Below, piece by piece: positions 1-8,251 of a stretch of 44,033 nt of DNA. Made by a program: the position numbers and the translations under genes. Each line of letters opens with the position of its first letter. The stretch's first letter is position 1. Source of the stretch: a virus; the IMG/VR virus record IMGVR_UViG_3300030451_001371, positions 1-44,033 of that record; one strand, written 5' to 3'. The notes beneath the pieces are model-generated. The model saw only the letters and a program-made list of their open reading frames with translations. It was not told where the DNA came from and did not search any database.

Positions 1-231
1 TGCCTCATTTTGTAAAAGAACATCTGCGTCTTTCACACTTATTGTTGTAGTGCCATTGCTTGTACTAGTTTCAATTCCAGTACCTGCTGCAATATTATCT
101 GTTAATCCATCGGCAGATGTAATTTGTACGTCTGCACTACCATTATCAATTTTTAATTGGTTATTGTCATAAAAAACTATTTTCTTATATACGTCTTTAA
201 TTTTGTTTGGTCCTGTTAAACTTCCACCCAT
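1..231 (-). CDS. tail fibre-type protein, N-terminal part (cut by window edge)
   Basis: An open frame starts at ATG 231 and is still open at base 1 (77 residues seen). Its ATG overlaps the stop of the upstream gene (TAATG), the normal coupling style of this block. The segment is rich in Gly, Thr, Ser and Asn (TGIETSTSNGTTTISV), which is typical of beta-rich phage fibre or needle proteins. The fragment at 43886-44033 has the same composition and probably holds the C-terminal end of the same gene if the genome is circular. Function is inferred from composition and position only. Confidence 0.6.
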   Translation of the reverse strand, partial: MGGSLTGPNKIKDVYKKIVFYDNNQLKIDNGSADVQITSADGLTDNIAAGTGIETSTSNGTTTISVKDADVLLQNEA

Positions 232-527
232 TATGTTGTCACTCCTATATCATCATAAGTTGGTTCACTTACATTTGCTACATCACTATAAGTAGGATTA
301 GCTACTGCACTAACATCACTAAAAGTATAAACACTTCTTGTAACATCAGTATAAATACTGCTACTAGGGTCAGTTATATCTGTATAACTAGCATCAGTAG
401 GTATTGAAATGTCTGTAAAATTACCATCTGTGTTATCATTAAAATGTTGTTCAAGCTCATCAAACGATCTATTAATATCGCTAAATGCAGCTAAACCAAA
501 GTTTCCTTTTTTCCAAGTATTAGCCAT
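231..527 (-). CDS. small repeat protein with [FY]-[TSD]-D-[IV] units
   Basis: 98 residues. Residues 37 to the end carry six irregular 10-12 residue units, each with FTDI, YTDI, YTDV, FSDV, YSDV or YDDI, which suggests a short repeated beta structure. The N-terminus (MANTWKKGNFG) resembles small virion-associated proteins of marine phages. The start overlaps the upstream stop and the stop overlaps the next start. It sits just before the fibre genes, so a minor virion role is plausible, but I do not recognise a named family. Confidence 0.7.
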   Translation of the reverse strand: MANTWKKGNFGLAAFSDINRSFDELEQHFNDNTDGNFTDISIPTDASYTDITDPSSSIYTDVTRSVYTFSDVSAVANPTYSDVANVSEPTYDDIGVTT

Positions 528-790
528 TATACAAACGTCTTTACGTTAATAGGTTTTTTCCCTTTGCGTTTTTGAGTTCTTTCTGCTCTTCTTTTTCTAT
601 CAACAGCACTTTTAATTTGTTTTACTGTCATATTGTTTGCTGTAGCCAAAGGTACACATTTAGGTTTTCCACGTTTACTATTTCTAGCATCTTTTCTACC
701 ACAAGGAACCCAGCTACCATTTTTTTTAGGCTGACTTATATCTACCCACTTTTCTTTATTAAACCACTTATCTAAACCACCCTTAGCCAT
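527..790 (-). CDS. small basic phage protein, GLDKWF type
   Basis: 87 residues, strongly basic towards the C-terminus. The opening GGLDKWFNKEKWVDIS, a PCGR motif and a later C-V-P-L-A element match a small-protein type I have met repeatedly in marine phage structural blocks. The two cysteines (PCGR and KCVP) could bind metal. Its ATG at 790 overlaps the stop of the upstream gene as TAATG. The biochemical role is unknown. Confidence 0.75.
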   Translation of the reverse strand: MAKGGLDKWFNKEKWVDISQPKKNGSWVPCGRKDARNSKRGKPKCVPLATANNMTVKQIKSAVDRKRRAERTQKRKGKKPINVKTFV

Positions 791-942
791 TACTTGCCCT
801 TTCTATATCTTCCACCTTTTTTCTTATAACATTGTACTAACCAACCATTAGCATATGCAGATGGATATACTTTAAACTTTTTTTTAGCTTGTGATTTACA
901 AGCAGCATACAAAGCTTTATCTATTGGAATGTTTTTAGCCAT
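790..942 (-). CDS. 50-residue basic protein, YPSAYANGWLV motif
   Basis: Starts at ATG 942 and ends with TAA 792-790, overlapping the next start. The core KVYPSAYANGWLVQCYKKKGG is a compact motif common in tiny proteins of marine phages, often beside the GLDKWF-type protein, as here. About one third of the residues are Lys or Arg. The conserved motif and the tight coupling argue that it is real despite its length. Function unknown; DNA or capsid binding is only a guess from charge. Confidence 0.7.
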   Translation of the reverse strand: MAKNIPIDKALYAACKSQAKKKFKVYPSAYANGWLVQCYKKKGGRYRKGK

Positions 943-943
943 C

Positions 944-1042
944 TTACTTCTTCTTCTTTTTCTTGTTTAATATTGCTTGTTGTAAAAACTTAGGTAATGT
1001 TTTTTGTTTTTTAGTTAAACCAACTTTCTTTTTTTTAGGCAT
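944..1042 (-). CDS. 32-residue Lys-rich peptide
   Basis: ATG at 1042 overlaps the stop of the upstream 49-residue gene (TAATG). The stop at 946-944 lies one base before the next ATG at 942. The product begins MPKKKK and ends in six lysines; the middle (LPKFLQQAIL) could form a short helix. Support is the continuous chain of coupled starts and stops, not homology. Function unknown. Confidence 0.55.
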   Translation of the reverse strand: MPKKKKVGLTKKQKTLPKFLQQAILNKKKKKK

Positions 1043-1191
1043 TATTTACCTCCATGCGTTTTCATTATAGGTAAGTTTATTGTCAATGAAGCTCCTTTAT
1101 GTGGTTTATATCCACCTTTAGGGTTTTTCATTAAAGACATTTTATTACCCTTTTTCATAAAATGATATCCTTTTGGTGCTTTGACTTTCAT
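1042..1191 (-). CDS. 49-residue basic protein, APKGYHFMKKGN motif
   Basis: ATG at 1191 overlaps the stop of the 16-residue frame by ATGA, and its stop overlaps the next ATG. Sequence features are KAPKGYHFMKKGN, LMKNP and YKPHKGASL. This arrangement is familiar from small proteins of marine phages. It has no cysteine and no membrane segment. It is co-translated with neighbouring tiny genes; function unknown. Confidence 0.7.
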   Translation of the reverse strand: MKVKAPKGYHFMKKGNKMSLMKNPKGGYKPHKGASLTINLPIMKTHGGK

Positions 1192-1238
1192 TTTTTCTTA
1201 CCTTTTTTCTTTTTCTTTTTACCTTTATGATACGGCAT
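1188..1238 (-). CDS. possible 16-residue Lys-rich peptide
   Basis: ATG at 1238 is preceded by a good SD (AGGATA on the minus strand, in gtAGGAGGATAAC context). The frame has ten lysines, one after MPYHKG, and ends in TGA, which overlaps the next ATG. It may be a real ultra-small peptide or simply a leader that couples ribosomes into the 49-residue gene. Confidence 0.45.
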   Translation of the reverse strand: MPYHKGKKKKKKGKKK

Positions 1239-1247
1239 GTTATCCTC

Positions 1248-1544
1248 CTACCATTTAACTTTGTTAGCCCAGTATGCTGCAGAACATACACCTTTGGCTA
1301 TATTTTTTCTATGTCTTGCTTTAAAACTTTTTCTTTTCATTTTCATAGCTCTAGATTCACCAGCTTTAGGTTTACCTGCAGTCTTTGCACCTTGTTGTCC
1401 AAATCTAATAACTTTACCATTAGGACACCCAGCACCCTTTGCAACCACTACATGTGATTTAGTTGGATGATTAGGTGTACGTTTTGGTTTATTATAACCT
1501 GAAACTCCTACTCTTTTAAGTCTTGAATCTACTTTTTTAGCCAT
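1248..1544 (-). CDS. small basic phage protein (SGYNKPKRTPNHPTKSH type)
   Basis: 98 residues, very basic. Recognisable elements are VSGYNKPKRTPNHPTKSHVV near the N-terminus, KVIRFGQQG in the middle, and SFKARHRKNIAKG with AAYWANKVKW at the C-terminus. This layout belongs to a family widespread in marine phage genomes with no known function. It lies between the head-tail adaptor genes and the tiny-peptide string. A virion or packaging role is inferred from position. Confidence 0.75.
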   Translation of the reverse strand: MAKKVDSRLKRVGVSGYNKPKRTPNHPTKSHVVVAKGAGCPNGKVIRFGQQGAKTAGKPKAGESRAMKMKRKSFKARHRKNIAKGVCSAAYWANKVKW

Positions 1545-1552
1545 AAATACTC

Positions 1553-1963
1553 CTAATAACTTGTTGGTTTTACACTTCTCATACCAGATACTCTACCTCT
1601 ATTAGCAAATGTTTTACCCTCTTTGATGCCTTTTTCAAACTTTGCATTAAAGTATGGTGCCATTTGTATCATATCTGGTTTAGTTTCATAACCAAGCGAT
1701 ATAGCTTTATCAACTAAATATTGATGAAACTGACCTGGTAATTCACTTTGTTCTGTCATTGCAGAGCTACCGCTATCTAATGTATTAAAATGATCTGCTT
1801 TCTTATGATAAAATAATGTAATTGTAAACGCTGCATCAACAGATGTAAATCTATTTTTTTCACTTCTAAGCGGGTCATATAAAGCAATACCTATTGAATC
1901 ACGTTCAAACCAATAGACATACTGCTTTGTAGTTCTTGTATATACTTTACTGTAATTTGGCAT
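1553..1963 (-). CDS. virion-block protein, unknown
   Basis: 136 residues; the ATG at 1963 overlaps the preceding stop. The N-terminus has alternating beta-type segments (YVYWFERDSIGIALYDP, AAFTITLFYHKK), and the C-terminus is basic. It follows two adaptor-like genes, so a small head-tail joining or tail-completion role is plausible. No motif was recognised. Confidence 0.75.
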   Translation of the reverse strand: MPNYSKVYTRTTKQYVYWFERDSIGIALYDPLRSEKNRFTSVDAAFTITLFYHKKADHFNTLDSGSSAMTEQSELPGQFHQYLVDKAISLGYETKPDMIQMAPYFNAKFEKGIKEGKTFANRGRVSGMRSVKPTSY

Positions 1964-2241
1964 TATGTTATATCCCTATATTCTGGTCTACCTAATAATC
2001 TTTTAATTTCTTTTACATTTCCATCAGCATCTTCTAAGTCAACTGATTTAACTTCTAATATTGAATCTTTCAATCCATAAAATCTTTGGTCAGCTACTGT
2101 ATTAAATTGTGTAGCTTCATCTAATATCAAAGTTCTAGAACAAAACTCGTCTGATGCTTGATTTAATAAATGTATTATTTCATTAGTACCGAGTTCTGGA
2201 TGATGTTTTTTAATCTGATCAATCATCTGCTGAAGCTTCAT
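1963..2241 (-). CDS. head-tail adaptor-like protein
   Basis: 92 residues with SD GGAGTACAAG just before ATG 2241; it overlaps the preceding gene by 23 bases. The pattern is a helical N-terminus, then LLNQASDEFCSRTLIL, a DQRFYGL beta turn and ILEVKSVDLEDADG. It follows the logic of phage connector/adaptor proteins (helix, then a beta element that states a residue-by-residue 'E-V-x-x-V' strand). Location after capsid and before tail genes agrees. Assignment is by fold pattern, not by a diagnostic residue. Confidence 0.6.
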   Translation of the reverse strand: MKLQQMIDQIKKHHPELGTNEIIHLLNQASDEFCSRTLILDEATQFNTVADQRFYGLKDSILEVKSVDLEDADGNVKEIKRLLGRPEYRDIT

Positions 2242-3073
2242 CTTGTACTCCTTGTGGTATTCGTGGTATATATTGTTGTATAAATGTAATTAAATCTTGC
2301 GTCACTTTTACATACTGACTTTCATACCACTGATATTGTTGTGTGTCAGCTTGTAAATCTACCTGGTAGTTTTGTAAATATGTTGATATTTGTTGCATCA
2401 TAATTGTTGCTAATTCTGGATCTTCATCTGCTATAAAATCCATAGAAATATCAAAGTATTTATCATAATCTCTTTTATCAGCATCTGTACCAATAGCACC
2501 TGCTGCCATATCTGCTGTTAAATCTGTACCAGATGAAACATTAGGCTTACGTATTTGATTCATTATATATCTTAATAATTCTCTAGAAGCATATAATATA
2601 ACACCTCTTTCTAGTTCATCTGGAAAATTGCTTATAGATGTATCTCCTAAAGCTACTGATGTATCTGGTGTTATATGTTTTACTAAAGCACTTTGTCCAT
2701 TAGCAGGTGTTGGTATTACATTTAATGTATCATTTTCTATATAAAACTTAGGGTCTAATTTACTTGTGTAATAAATACTATTAGTATCTGTATAATCTCC
2801 AGCATCCTCTGGTCTTATTTGAATAGCTTTTCTATCACGTGAGCCATCATTTCTAGTAACACTTATAATTTGCAATACTGATGCAGTGCTCATGGTTGTA
2901 GGTGAACTATTTAAAGTTGTAGAGCTTGTCATTCTATAAGCCATGCTTGGTAAAAGCATTAGACTTTTTGTTACAAATTTTACACCCTCTACTAAATATA
3001 ATGTAGCTTGTGCTGTGTAATCAGGACTATCTATATCACCAACTATTGCTTCTATCTCTGTTTTAAAACTCAT
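2219..3073 (-). CDS. head-tail connector / tail adaptor candidate
   Basis: 284 residues, starting at ATG 3073 in ATGA overlap with the upstream stop. The N-terminal half holds helices (ATLYLVEGVKFVTKSLMLLP) and beta segments describing a structural protein; the C-terminus is Gln/Tyr-rich and helical (LQADTQQYQWYESQYVKV) and then acidic. Position directly downstream of the capsid and a small basic gene fits a connector or adaptor. The exact role is inferred. Confidence 0.6.
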   Translation of the reverse strand: MSFKTEIEAIVGDIDSPDYTAQATLYLVEGVKFVTKSLMLLPSMAYRMTSSTTLNSSPTTMSTASVLQIISVTRNDGSRDRKAIQIRPEDAGDYTDTNSIYYTSKLDPKFYIENDTLNVIPTPANGQSALVKHITPDTSVALGDTSISNFPDELERGVILYASRELLRYIMNQIRKPNVSSGTDLTADMAAGAIGTDADKRDYDKYFDISMDFIADEDPELATIMMQQISTYLQNYQVDLQADTQQYQWYESQYVKVTQDLITFIQQYIPRIPQGVQDEASADD

Positions 3074-3351
3074 TGTTCAACCCCTATTTTCTTTAAAAAG
3101 TCCGATAACTTGCTACCATCCATTCTTATATCTTCTCCAGCTTCCATTTTTTTAGCTCTTCTCATTTTTCTTGCTTCTAATCCTTTTTTTACTCTTTTAT
3201 ATTGTGCAAGTTTTTTTGCAGCTTGAACACCAGTTACTACTTTACCACCTGGTAAAACCAATCTAACTAAAACTGGTAATCCATACTTACCTATCTTATA
3301 AGTTGTTTCTAAGCCTTTTTTAAAATTTCTTCTGGTTCTATTCCCAATCAT
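3070..3351 (-). CDS. small basic virion-block protein
   Basis: I place the start at ATG 3351, preceded by AGGAGAAAT, rather than at the upstream in-frame ATG 3444 that would lie inside the capsid gene. The product is 93 residues and highly basic (NRTRRNFKKGLE, KRVKKGLEARKMRRAKK), with a short hydrophobic stretch LPVLVRLVLPGG. Coupled to the adaptor gene by ATGA. Could be a capsid-interior or decoration protein; not recognised. Confidence 0.7.
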   Translation of the reverse strand: MIGNRTRRNFKKGLETTYKIGKYGLPVLVRLVLPGGKVVTGVQAAKKLAQYKRVKKGLEARKMRRAKKMEAGEDIRMDGSKLSDFLKKIGVEQ

Positions 3352-3397
3352 ATTTCTCCTTAGTATGGGGGAGTATATTTCAACTCCCCCGTATGTA

Positions 3398-4825
3398 TTA
3401 ACTAAACTGTAACACTGTGTGTGTTTCAGGAAGTTGAATTTCAAGACCTGCTTCTGTAAGAATCATGTCTTTTCTTCCGTCAACGTCACGGTTTTGAACA
3501 TTAGTAATAATTTGAGTATCTCTTGATACACCATTACCAACTAATGGTCTGTATGATACGTTGTTTAGATCAATCATAATTGCAGTATTTTCATACGCAC
3601 CTCTGAATAATGGTTCCATTACAAGGTTTAAGTTACCATATAAAGTTGATATTCTAGTAACTAAGTGACCGAACTCACCTTGTATGTTTTGAATATCTAA
3701 ACCACTACCAACTTGACTGTTCAATGCCATAGTGTTACCTAGGAATGAAGTACCGCCAAGTTTGTTGAAGTATGACATAACTTTTCTAGAAGCTAGAACA
3801 AGTTTCTCTCCGCTGTTTCCAGACTCTGGTGAGAATACATCTTCCATTGCATCTACAAAAGTGTCGTAAGAAGCGTCAGCATAAGTAAATGTTTTTACTT
3901 TTCCGTATGCTTCTGTGTAAGGTAAAATACCCCAAGTTCTACGAACTGGTCCTGAAGCTGTTGAGTCATCTGAACCAATACCGAATAACATAGCGTGCTC
4001 AAGGTCCATCTTATGTTCCATAAGTTTTTCTTGATATACTCTCATGTATTCGTTGTTAACTCCACGATAACGTGTAGCTAGAGCTGTACCAGAGAATAGA
4101 GGTACTGAAGTCTTAAAGATTTGACAGTATCCTTCTCTGTTGTAGAACTCATCATGCCATGATTCTGGATCAGTAGAACCTTCAGCAAAAGCTGAACCTA
4201 CTACTTGTCCATCTCCATCAGCTCTAAAAATTAATTTAGAACCAGAAGCTGGTGAAATAGGTCCTGCGTTTGTTGCAGTAGCTCCATTAGAACCAGTTGG
4301 CTTGTAGTTTACTTTAATAAATTCCATCACAAGTCTTGCAGCAGCAGCGTCTGATGATAAATCAGGTGCAGCTGTAATCTTGTAATAAGCTATCGCAGCA
4401 GTTTCTGCTCCTACTCCAGCATCAGAACCGTTAGCATCGTATTCACATTCGATAGCTACGATTTGATTCTCAAGTAAGAAGTTTGGTTGAACTGCTGTTG
4501 ATACCTCTCTACCAAATTTGTCATATAAAACATCTACATCAAAATTTTGGTTTGCCGCAATATTAAATCCAGTACTATAAGCACTTGTAGTTACAGCTGC
4601 TTGTAGTTGGAAATTACGTCTTTGATATTGATGTCTTTGCTCTAAGAATTTAAATACAGGGTCGTCTGTAGGCACCTTAGATACGTTTGACAAATATGTG
4701 AAGAAAGGTGATTGTTGAGGAGCTAACTCAGCTACTCTTTCACCAAAGTTGAAGATTCGTCTATCAACATTGATGGAAGTACCCTGAATTGCTTCTCCTG
4801 GTGTCATGCTATATACATTTGCCAT
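3398..4825 (-). CDS. major capsid protein (HK97-type fold expected)
   Basis: 475 residues. It follows the scaffold-like gene after a short gap with a good SD, and the order terminase-portal-scaffold-capsid is canonical. The N-terminal portion (FNFGERVAELAPQQSPFFTYLSN) and the central KVMSYFNKLGG and FGHLVTRISTLYG elements look like the capsid group found in several marine podo- and siphoviruses (compare the SU10-like DUF5309 type). The C-terminal segment LTEAGLEIQLPETH is the expected closing beta region. Called from order, length and composition. Confidence 0.87.
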   Translation of the reverse strand: MANVYSMTPGEAIQGTSINVDRRIFNFGERVAELAPQQSPFFTYLSNVSKVPTDDPVFKFLEQRHQYQRRNFQLQAAVTTSAYSTGFNIAANQNFDVDVLYDKFGREVSTAVQPNFLLENQIVAIECEYDANGSDAGVGAETAAIAYYKITAAPDLSSDAAAARLVMEFIKVNYKPTGSNGATATNAGPISPASGSKLIFRADGDGQVVGSAFAEGSTDPESWHDEFYNREGYCQIFKTSVPLFSGTALATRYRGVNNEYMRVYQEKLMEHKMDLEHAMLFGIGSDDSTASGPVRRTWGILPYTEAYGKVKTFTYADASYDTFVDAMEDVFSPESGNSGEKLVLASRKVMSYFNKLGGTSFLGNTMALNSQVGSGLDIQNIQGEFGHLVTRISTLYGNLNLVMEPLFRGAYENTAIMIDLNNVSYRPLVGNGVSRDTQIITNVQNRDVDGRKDMILTEAGLEIQLPETHTVLQFS

Positions 4826-4842
4826 CTTAATCTCTCCTTAAA

Positions 4843-5736
4843 TTAACTAAATGGATTCTTCTTTTTATAGTTACCTATCATAGAATCCATCATTTGATCT
4901 TCCACACTTTTTGATGACTGCACATTAGCACCTGGTTGCACACCTATTGGCGTAGGTATACTCAGTTTCTCTTGTCTTTGATTCATAAGAGCTTGTTTCT
5001 GTTGAGCCTCTGGAGTTACTTGCTGTAAAGCAGGTGCCTCTTGACTAGGTTGTAAACTCATCTTATGTAATCTTACTAGATTATCTAAAGACAATGAATC
5101 TGGACTGCTCATTCTTTGTATAAAATCATTAGCTTCTTGCGGTGAGTAGTTATACTGAGACTGTAAATCTGAAATTACTTTCTGATTACGTTGAAACTGA
5201 GCTTGTTCAGCTTGTTGTCTTTGTATTTCTTGACTACGTCTTGCATCCACTTCTGTCATATAGTTAGCTAAGCTGTCTATATACTGCTCCTGTTTTGATA
5301 GGTATTTACCTGAATCGCTATCAGGGTCAGCCAGTGCTTCAGAATGATCATAGTTAGCAGGCTTGCGAGGTTTAACAGGCTTCTCTAAAGAAGGTATTTC
5401 CTCTTTTGCTGGTTCTGCAGGTGTAGATGCTTGAGCTTTCATAAGCTCTGTAACTTGTGATTTCAGTAAATCTACTTCAGCTGCACGTTTATCTGCTTGA
5501 CTTTGCCAGTATTTATAACTGTCAGAATCATTCTTTGGACTATTATCACTTTGAACTTCAGAAGGTTGACCTTCATTGACTATCTCTGGTTCTGGCTCAG
5601 TCTTTGCAACAAACTGGTCAGTATTTGATCCACCAAAAACTTCAGCAAAAATGTCTTCTTGAGAGGTAGGTTCAGTTGCAGTCTGACTTTCTACCTGTTG
5701 TTCTTGCGTAATATCCATGTTATTTTCTTCTTGCAT
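4843..5736 (-). CDS. capsid scaffold protein
   Basis: 297 residues, acidic and Gln/Glu-rich with little hydrophobic core. Residues 70-100 and 145-200 are strongly helical and coiled-coil-like (QSQADKRAAEVDLLKSQVTELMK). The C-terminus ends with a basic tip (YKKKNPFS), a usual scaffold feature for capsid binding. ATG 5736 is preceded by AAGGAGAAAAT; an internal Met at codon 7 is less likely. Lies exactly between portal and capsid genes. Confidence 0.85.
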   Translation of the reverse strand: MQEENNMDITQEQQVESQTATEPTSQEDIFAEVFGGSNTDQFVAKTEPEPEIVNEGQPSEVQSDNSPKNDSDSYKYWQSQADKRAAEVDLLKSQVTELMKAQASTPAEPAKEEIPSLEKPVKPRKPANYDHSEALADPDSDSGKYLSKQEQYIDSLANYMTEVDARRSQEIQRQQAEQAQFQRNQKVISDLQSQYNYSPQEANDFIQRMSSPDSLSLDNLVRLHKMSLQPSQEAPALQQVTPEAQQKQALMNQRQEKLSIPTPIGVQPGANVQSSKSVEDQMMDSMIGNYKKKNPFS

Positions 5737-5745
5737 ATTTTCTCC

Positions 5746-8106
5746 TTACTCTAACTCTCCATCTCCTGGTTCAGAAACCATTGGTGTAATATCAAACATA
5801 TTCTCATTTTCCAAAGCTTCTACTTGTTCAGGTGTAACGGAGTTCATCAGATTTGATTTTGCATCGTTAAGTCTAGCTTTATATAAGCTAGCTGCCATAT
5901 CAGCCCTATTAGATATCTTATCTAAATCTGAGCTAAATTTCTCAACTTCTAAACGTTTCTTAGCATGTACTTCTTCACGTTCAGCAGTTTGTAAGTCTCC
6001 TTTGACTTTCTTTAATTCTTCTTGTAACATTTGTAATGTTTGTGCCATTTGTTGCATTTGACCAGCACGTTCCATAACTCCTTCTATATCTACAAGTTCT
6101 GTTTTCTTTAATACTTCTGTCTGGTCTATAAGCCCCATTTGATACATTTGCATATATGTATTTAATAATGCCATTCTATTTGATGGTAATGTAGAACCTG
6201 ATACAACTGATAGGTCATATCTACCAGCTCCAATATCATGAAACCTTTGTACAGTTCCATCTTCCATCTCTTTATAAAAGTTTATTTGCTCTTCTTTTTC
6301 TAAACCGTTTGGTTGTACCAATCTAATTACTTTTTCTTCTGTATATATTTGCTGTATTAATGGTATTGCAACTTTACCAACCTGGTTTAGAAAGTTTTCT
6401 ATATCATCTCTTCTAGATTTAATTCTACGCTGGCCAAACTCATCAACAACTAATGTACCACGATAAGTTGACGGTGCACTTCTACCACTACCCTGCATCA
6501 TTTCAAAAATACCAAAGCCGTATTCTAAATCATATTTAGCATCAGCTTCATTTTTATACAGTTCGTTTGGTAGTGGGACTGGGCCAGCTACAATCGGTGC
6601 ACCCAGTTCAGCATCAAATTCAATTACACTAGTACCAGCTTTACTCCATTCTTCTTCAATCTGTCTTAAATCAGCAGACCCTCTAGGAATAAGTAGCTTT
6701 ACATTAGTACTTGTACTTGCATGTGCTATAATTAATGAACGTATCTTGTTGATATACTCTTGCAAAGGTCTGTATAGCCTTACATCACTTTCTGGATATG
6801 GATTACGATGATGTACGTTCATCAATGGAACTATAGGATAATCTTCTGTTGGTAGCATTCTTTTATATAATAAATGATCTCCAACAGTTACAACCATTTC
6901 TATACAAGGTTTTTGAACCTCGTTACATGTAATTTCCCCTGTACCTTTCATTTCTTCTAAAGACAATGGTATTAAAACTACAGTACTACCTGGTATATGT
7001 TTACCACTTTTACTATCTGTTTCCATTCCTGGAACTCTAACAGGTGGCATTGGTACAGGATTTCCAGCATCATCCATTTGAGGTTCTGGCATTTCATAAT
7101 GAAATACTCCACCTGTTTCCATAATTAAATCAACTAAATTAGAAACAGCCTCATCTTCATATACTACTATTTCTTCACCTGTCATCTTTCTTATCTTAAT
7201 ATAACTTTTAGAAAGATATTGATAAAACTCTTCTTTAGTAAATAAAAATTCTCTTTGAGAAAATGGTTCATATACATTATAGTAAAAATTAGTTACTCTA
7301 GAATAACGTTCTGTATATTTTCTTTTATTATGTATTTGAGTATCATCATCTCCAAAAAACATTTGACCTTCTGTTGCAGCTAAATTAGTAACAGGATAAT
7401 CATCTTCATTGTCTGGCTCAGGACTTGACTGTTCAATTATGTCCATATAGTCAGGATACACTAACTCAGCATACTCGTCTGTCATATACTTACATACTAA
7501 AATATGTGCAGCATCTCTAGCATATACATCTTTTGAGTTCGGATCTATAAAAACATCTAACGGATTAATAGATTTTATACATACTTCTCCTTTACCTAAG
7601 TCTGCTTGTGGGTCTTGGTATACTTGCATTACACCCATACCACCAACATAATAGTCATCTATAATCTTTTTTAATTCTTCATCCCCTGCTGATGATTGCC
7701 ATATATACTGAAATAAATCAGAAAAAACTCTTGCTGTTGCTCTATCAGAATCTTCTCTAGCTGTTGCTCTAAATTGTGGAGAATTGTATGTAAGTAACGA
7801 TTTTGCTGTTTCAACGATAGGATGTATACGATTTACTACGATTGGTGCTTGACCACGAGACTCTAATACTTCTTGCTCTTCATTAGTCCACTGAGCTCCA
7901 GCTCTAAATTCTATTGACTCTTGAAACTTTTGAGCCCAAAGCTCTCTTGAGCTTTTGTATTCTGTAAATAATTCTCTAGTAAGTTCTACTTCTTCTGGTA
8001 TAGTATAAGAAGATATTGTACCTTCCTCAAAGCCGAAAACAGTTTTATTGTCTTTTTTGCTTTGAGTTCTTGTTGCTGCTGTTTTCTTTTGAATCGTTTT
8101 TGGCAC
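5746..8106 (-). CDS. portal protein, P22-like
   Basis: 786 residues with GTG start at 8106 (SD AGAGGTAAAGC). The N-terminal third (EFRAGAQWTNEEQEVLESRGQ, APIVVNRIHPIVETAKSLLTYN) is characteristic of P22-type portals, as are NPLDVFIDPNSKD and the PLMNVHHRNPYPESDV stretch. The C-terminus has a long helical barrel-like region with Gln/Met-rich segments (residues about 660-750). Length is close to other P22-type portals. Forms the dodecameric DNA channel at the capsid vertex. Confidence 0.92.
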   Translation of the reverse strand: MPKTIQKKTAATRTQSKKDNKTVFGFEEGTISSYTIPEEVELTRELFTEYKSSRELWAQKFQESIEFRAGAQWTNEEQEVLESRGQAPIVVNRIHPIVETAKSLLTYNSPQFRATAREDSDRATARVFSDLFQYIWQSSAGDEELKKIIDDYYVGGMGVMQVYQDPQADLGKGEVCIKSINPLDVFIDPNSKDVYARDAAHILVCKYMTDEYAELVYPDYMDIIEQSSPEPDNEDDYPVTNLAATEGQMFFGDDDTQIHNKRKYTERYSRVTNFYYNVYEPFSQREFLFTKEEFYQYLSKSYIKIRKMTGEEIVVYEDEAVSNLVDLIMETGGVFHYEMPEPQMDDAGNPVPMPPVRVPGMETDSKSGKHIPGSTVVLIPLSLEEMKGTGEITCNEVQKPCIEMVVTVGDHLLYKRMLPTEDYPIVPLMNVHHRNPYPESDVRLYRPLQEYINKIRSLIIAHASTSTNVKLLIPRGSADLRQIEEEWSKAGTSVIEFDAELGAPIVAGPVPLPNELYKNEADAKYDLEYGFGIFEMMQGSGRSAPSTYRGTLVVDEFGQRRIKSRRDDIENFLNQVGKVAIPLIQQIYTEEKVIRLVQPNGLEKEEQINFYKEMEDGTVQRFHDIGAGRYDLSVVSGSTLPSNRMALLNTYMQMYQMGLIDQTEVLKKTELVDIEGVMERAGQMQQMAQTLQMLQEELKKVKGDLQTAEREEVHAKKRLEVEKFSSDLDKISNRADMAASLYKARLNDAKSNLMNSVTPEQVEALENENMFDITPMVSEPGDGELE

Positions 8107-8200
8107 GCTTTACCTCTATGTATCCCTTTGGTATTTTGATTTGCAAATCAGATAGAATAGCTTCCAAATCTATACTATATTTATCTTTATCGTAATCCAT
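8045..8200 (-). CDS. 51-residue protein overlapping the portal start
   Basis: ATG 8200 opens a frame that runs through the SD of the portal gene and ends inside it at 8047-8045. The N-terminal MDYDKDKYSIDLEAILSDLQIKIPKGY looks like a folded small protein; the C-terminal Ser/Asn/Lys tail lies in the overlap and may be selected only by the portal frame. It fills an otherwise empty 145-base gap. Function unknown. Confidence 0.5.
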   Translation of the reverse strand: MDYDKDKYSIDLEAILSDLQIKIPKGYIEVKRAKNDSKENSSNKNSKQKRQ

Positions 8201-8251
8201 TAAAGTTTATCTGTAATTTAAATACTTTTTTACTTGCTTGTCAAGTCTTTT

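Noticed and set aside
3352-3444. Longer start for the small basic gene at 3070
   Set aside because: The extension would lie inside the capsid gene, while ATG 3351 has a strong SD.
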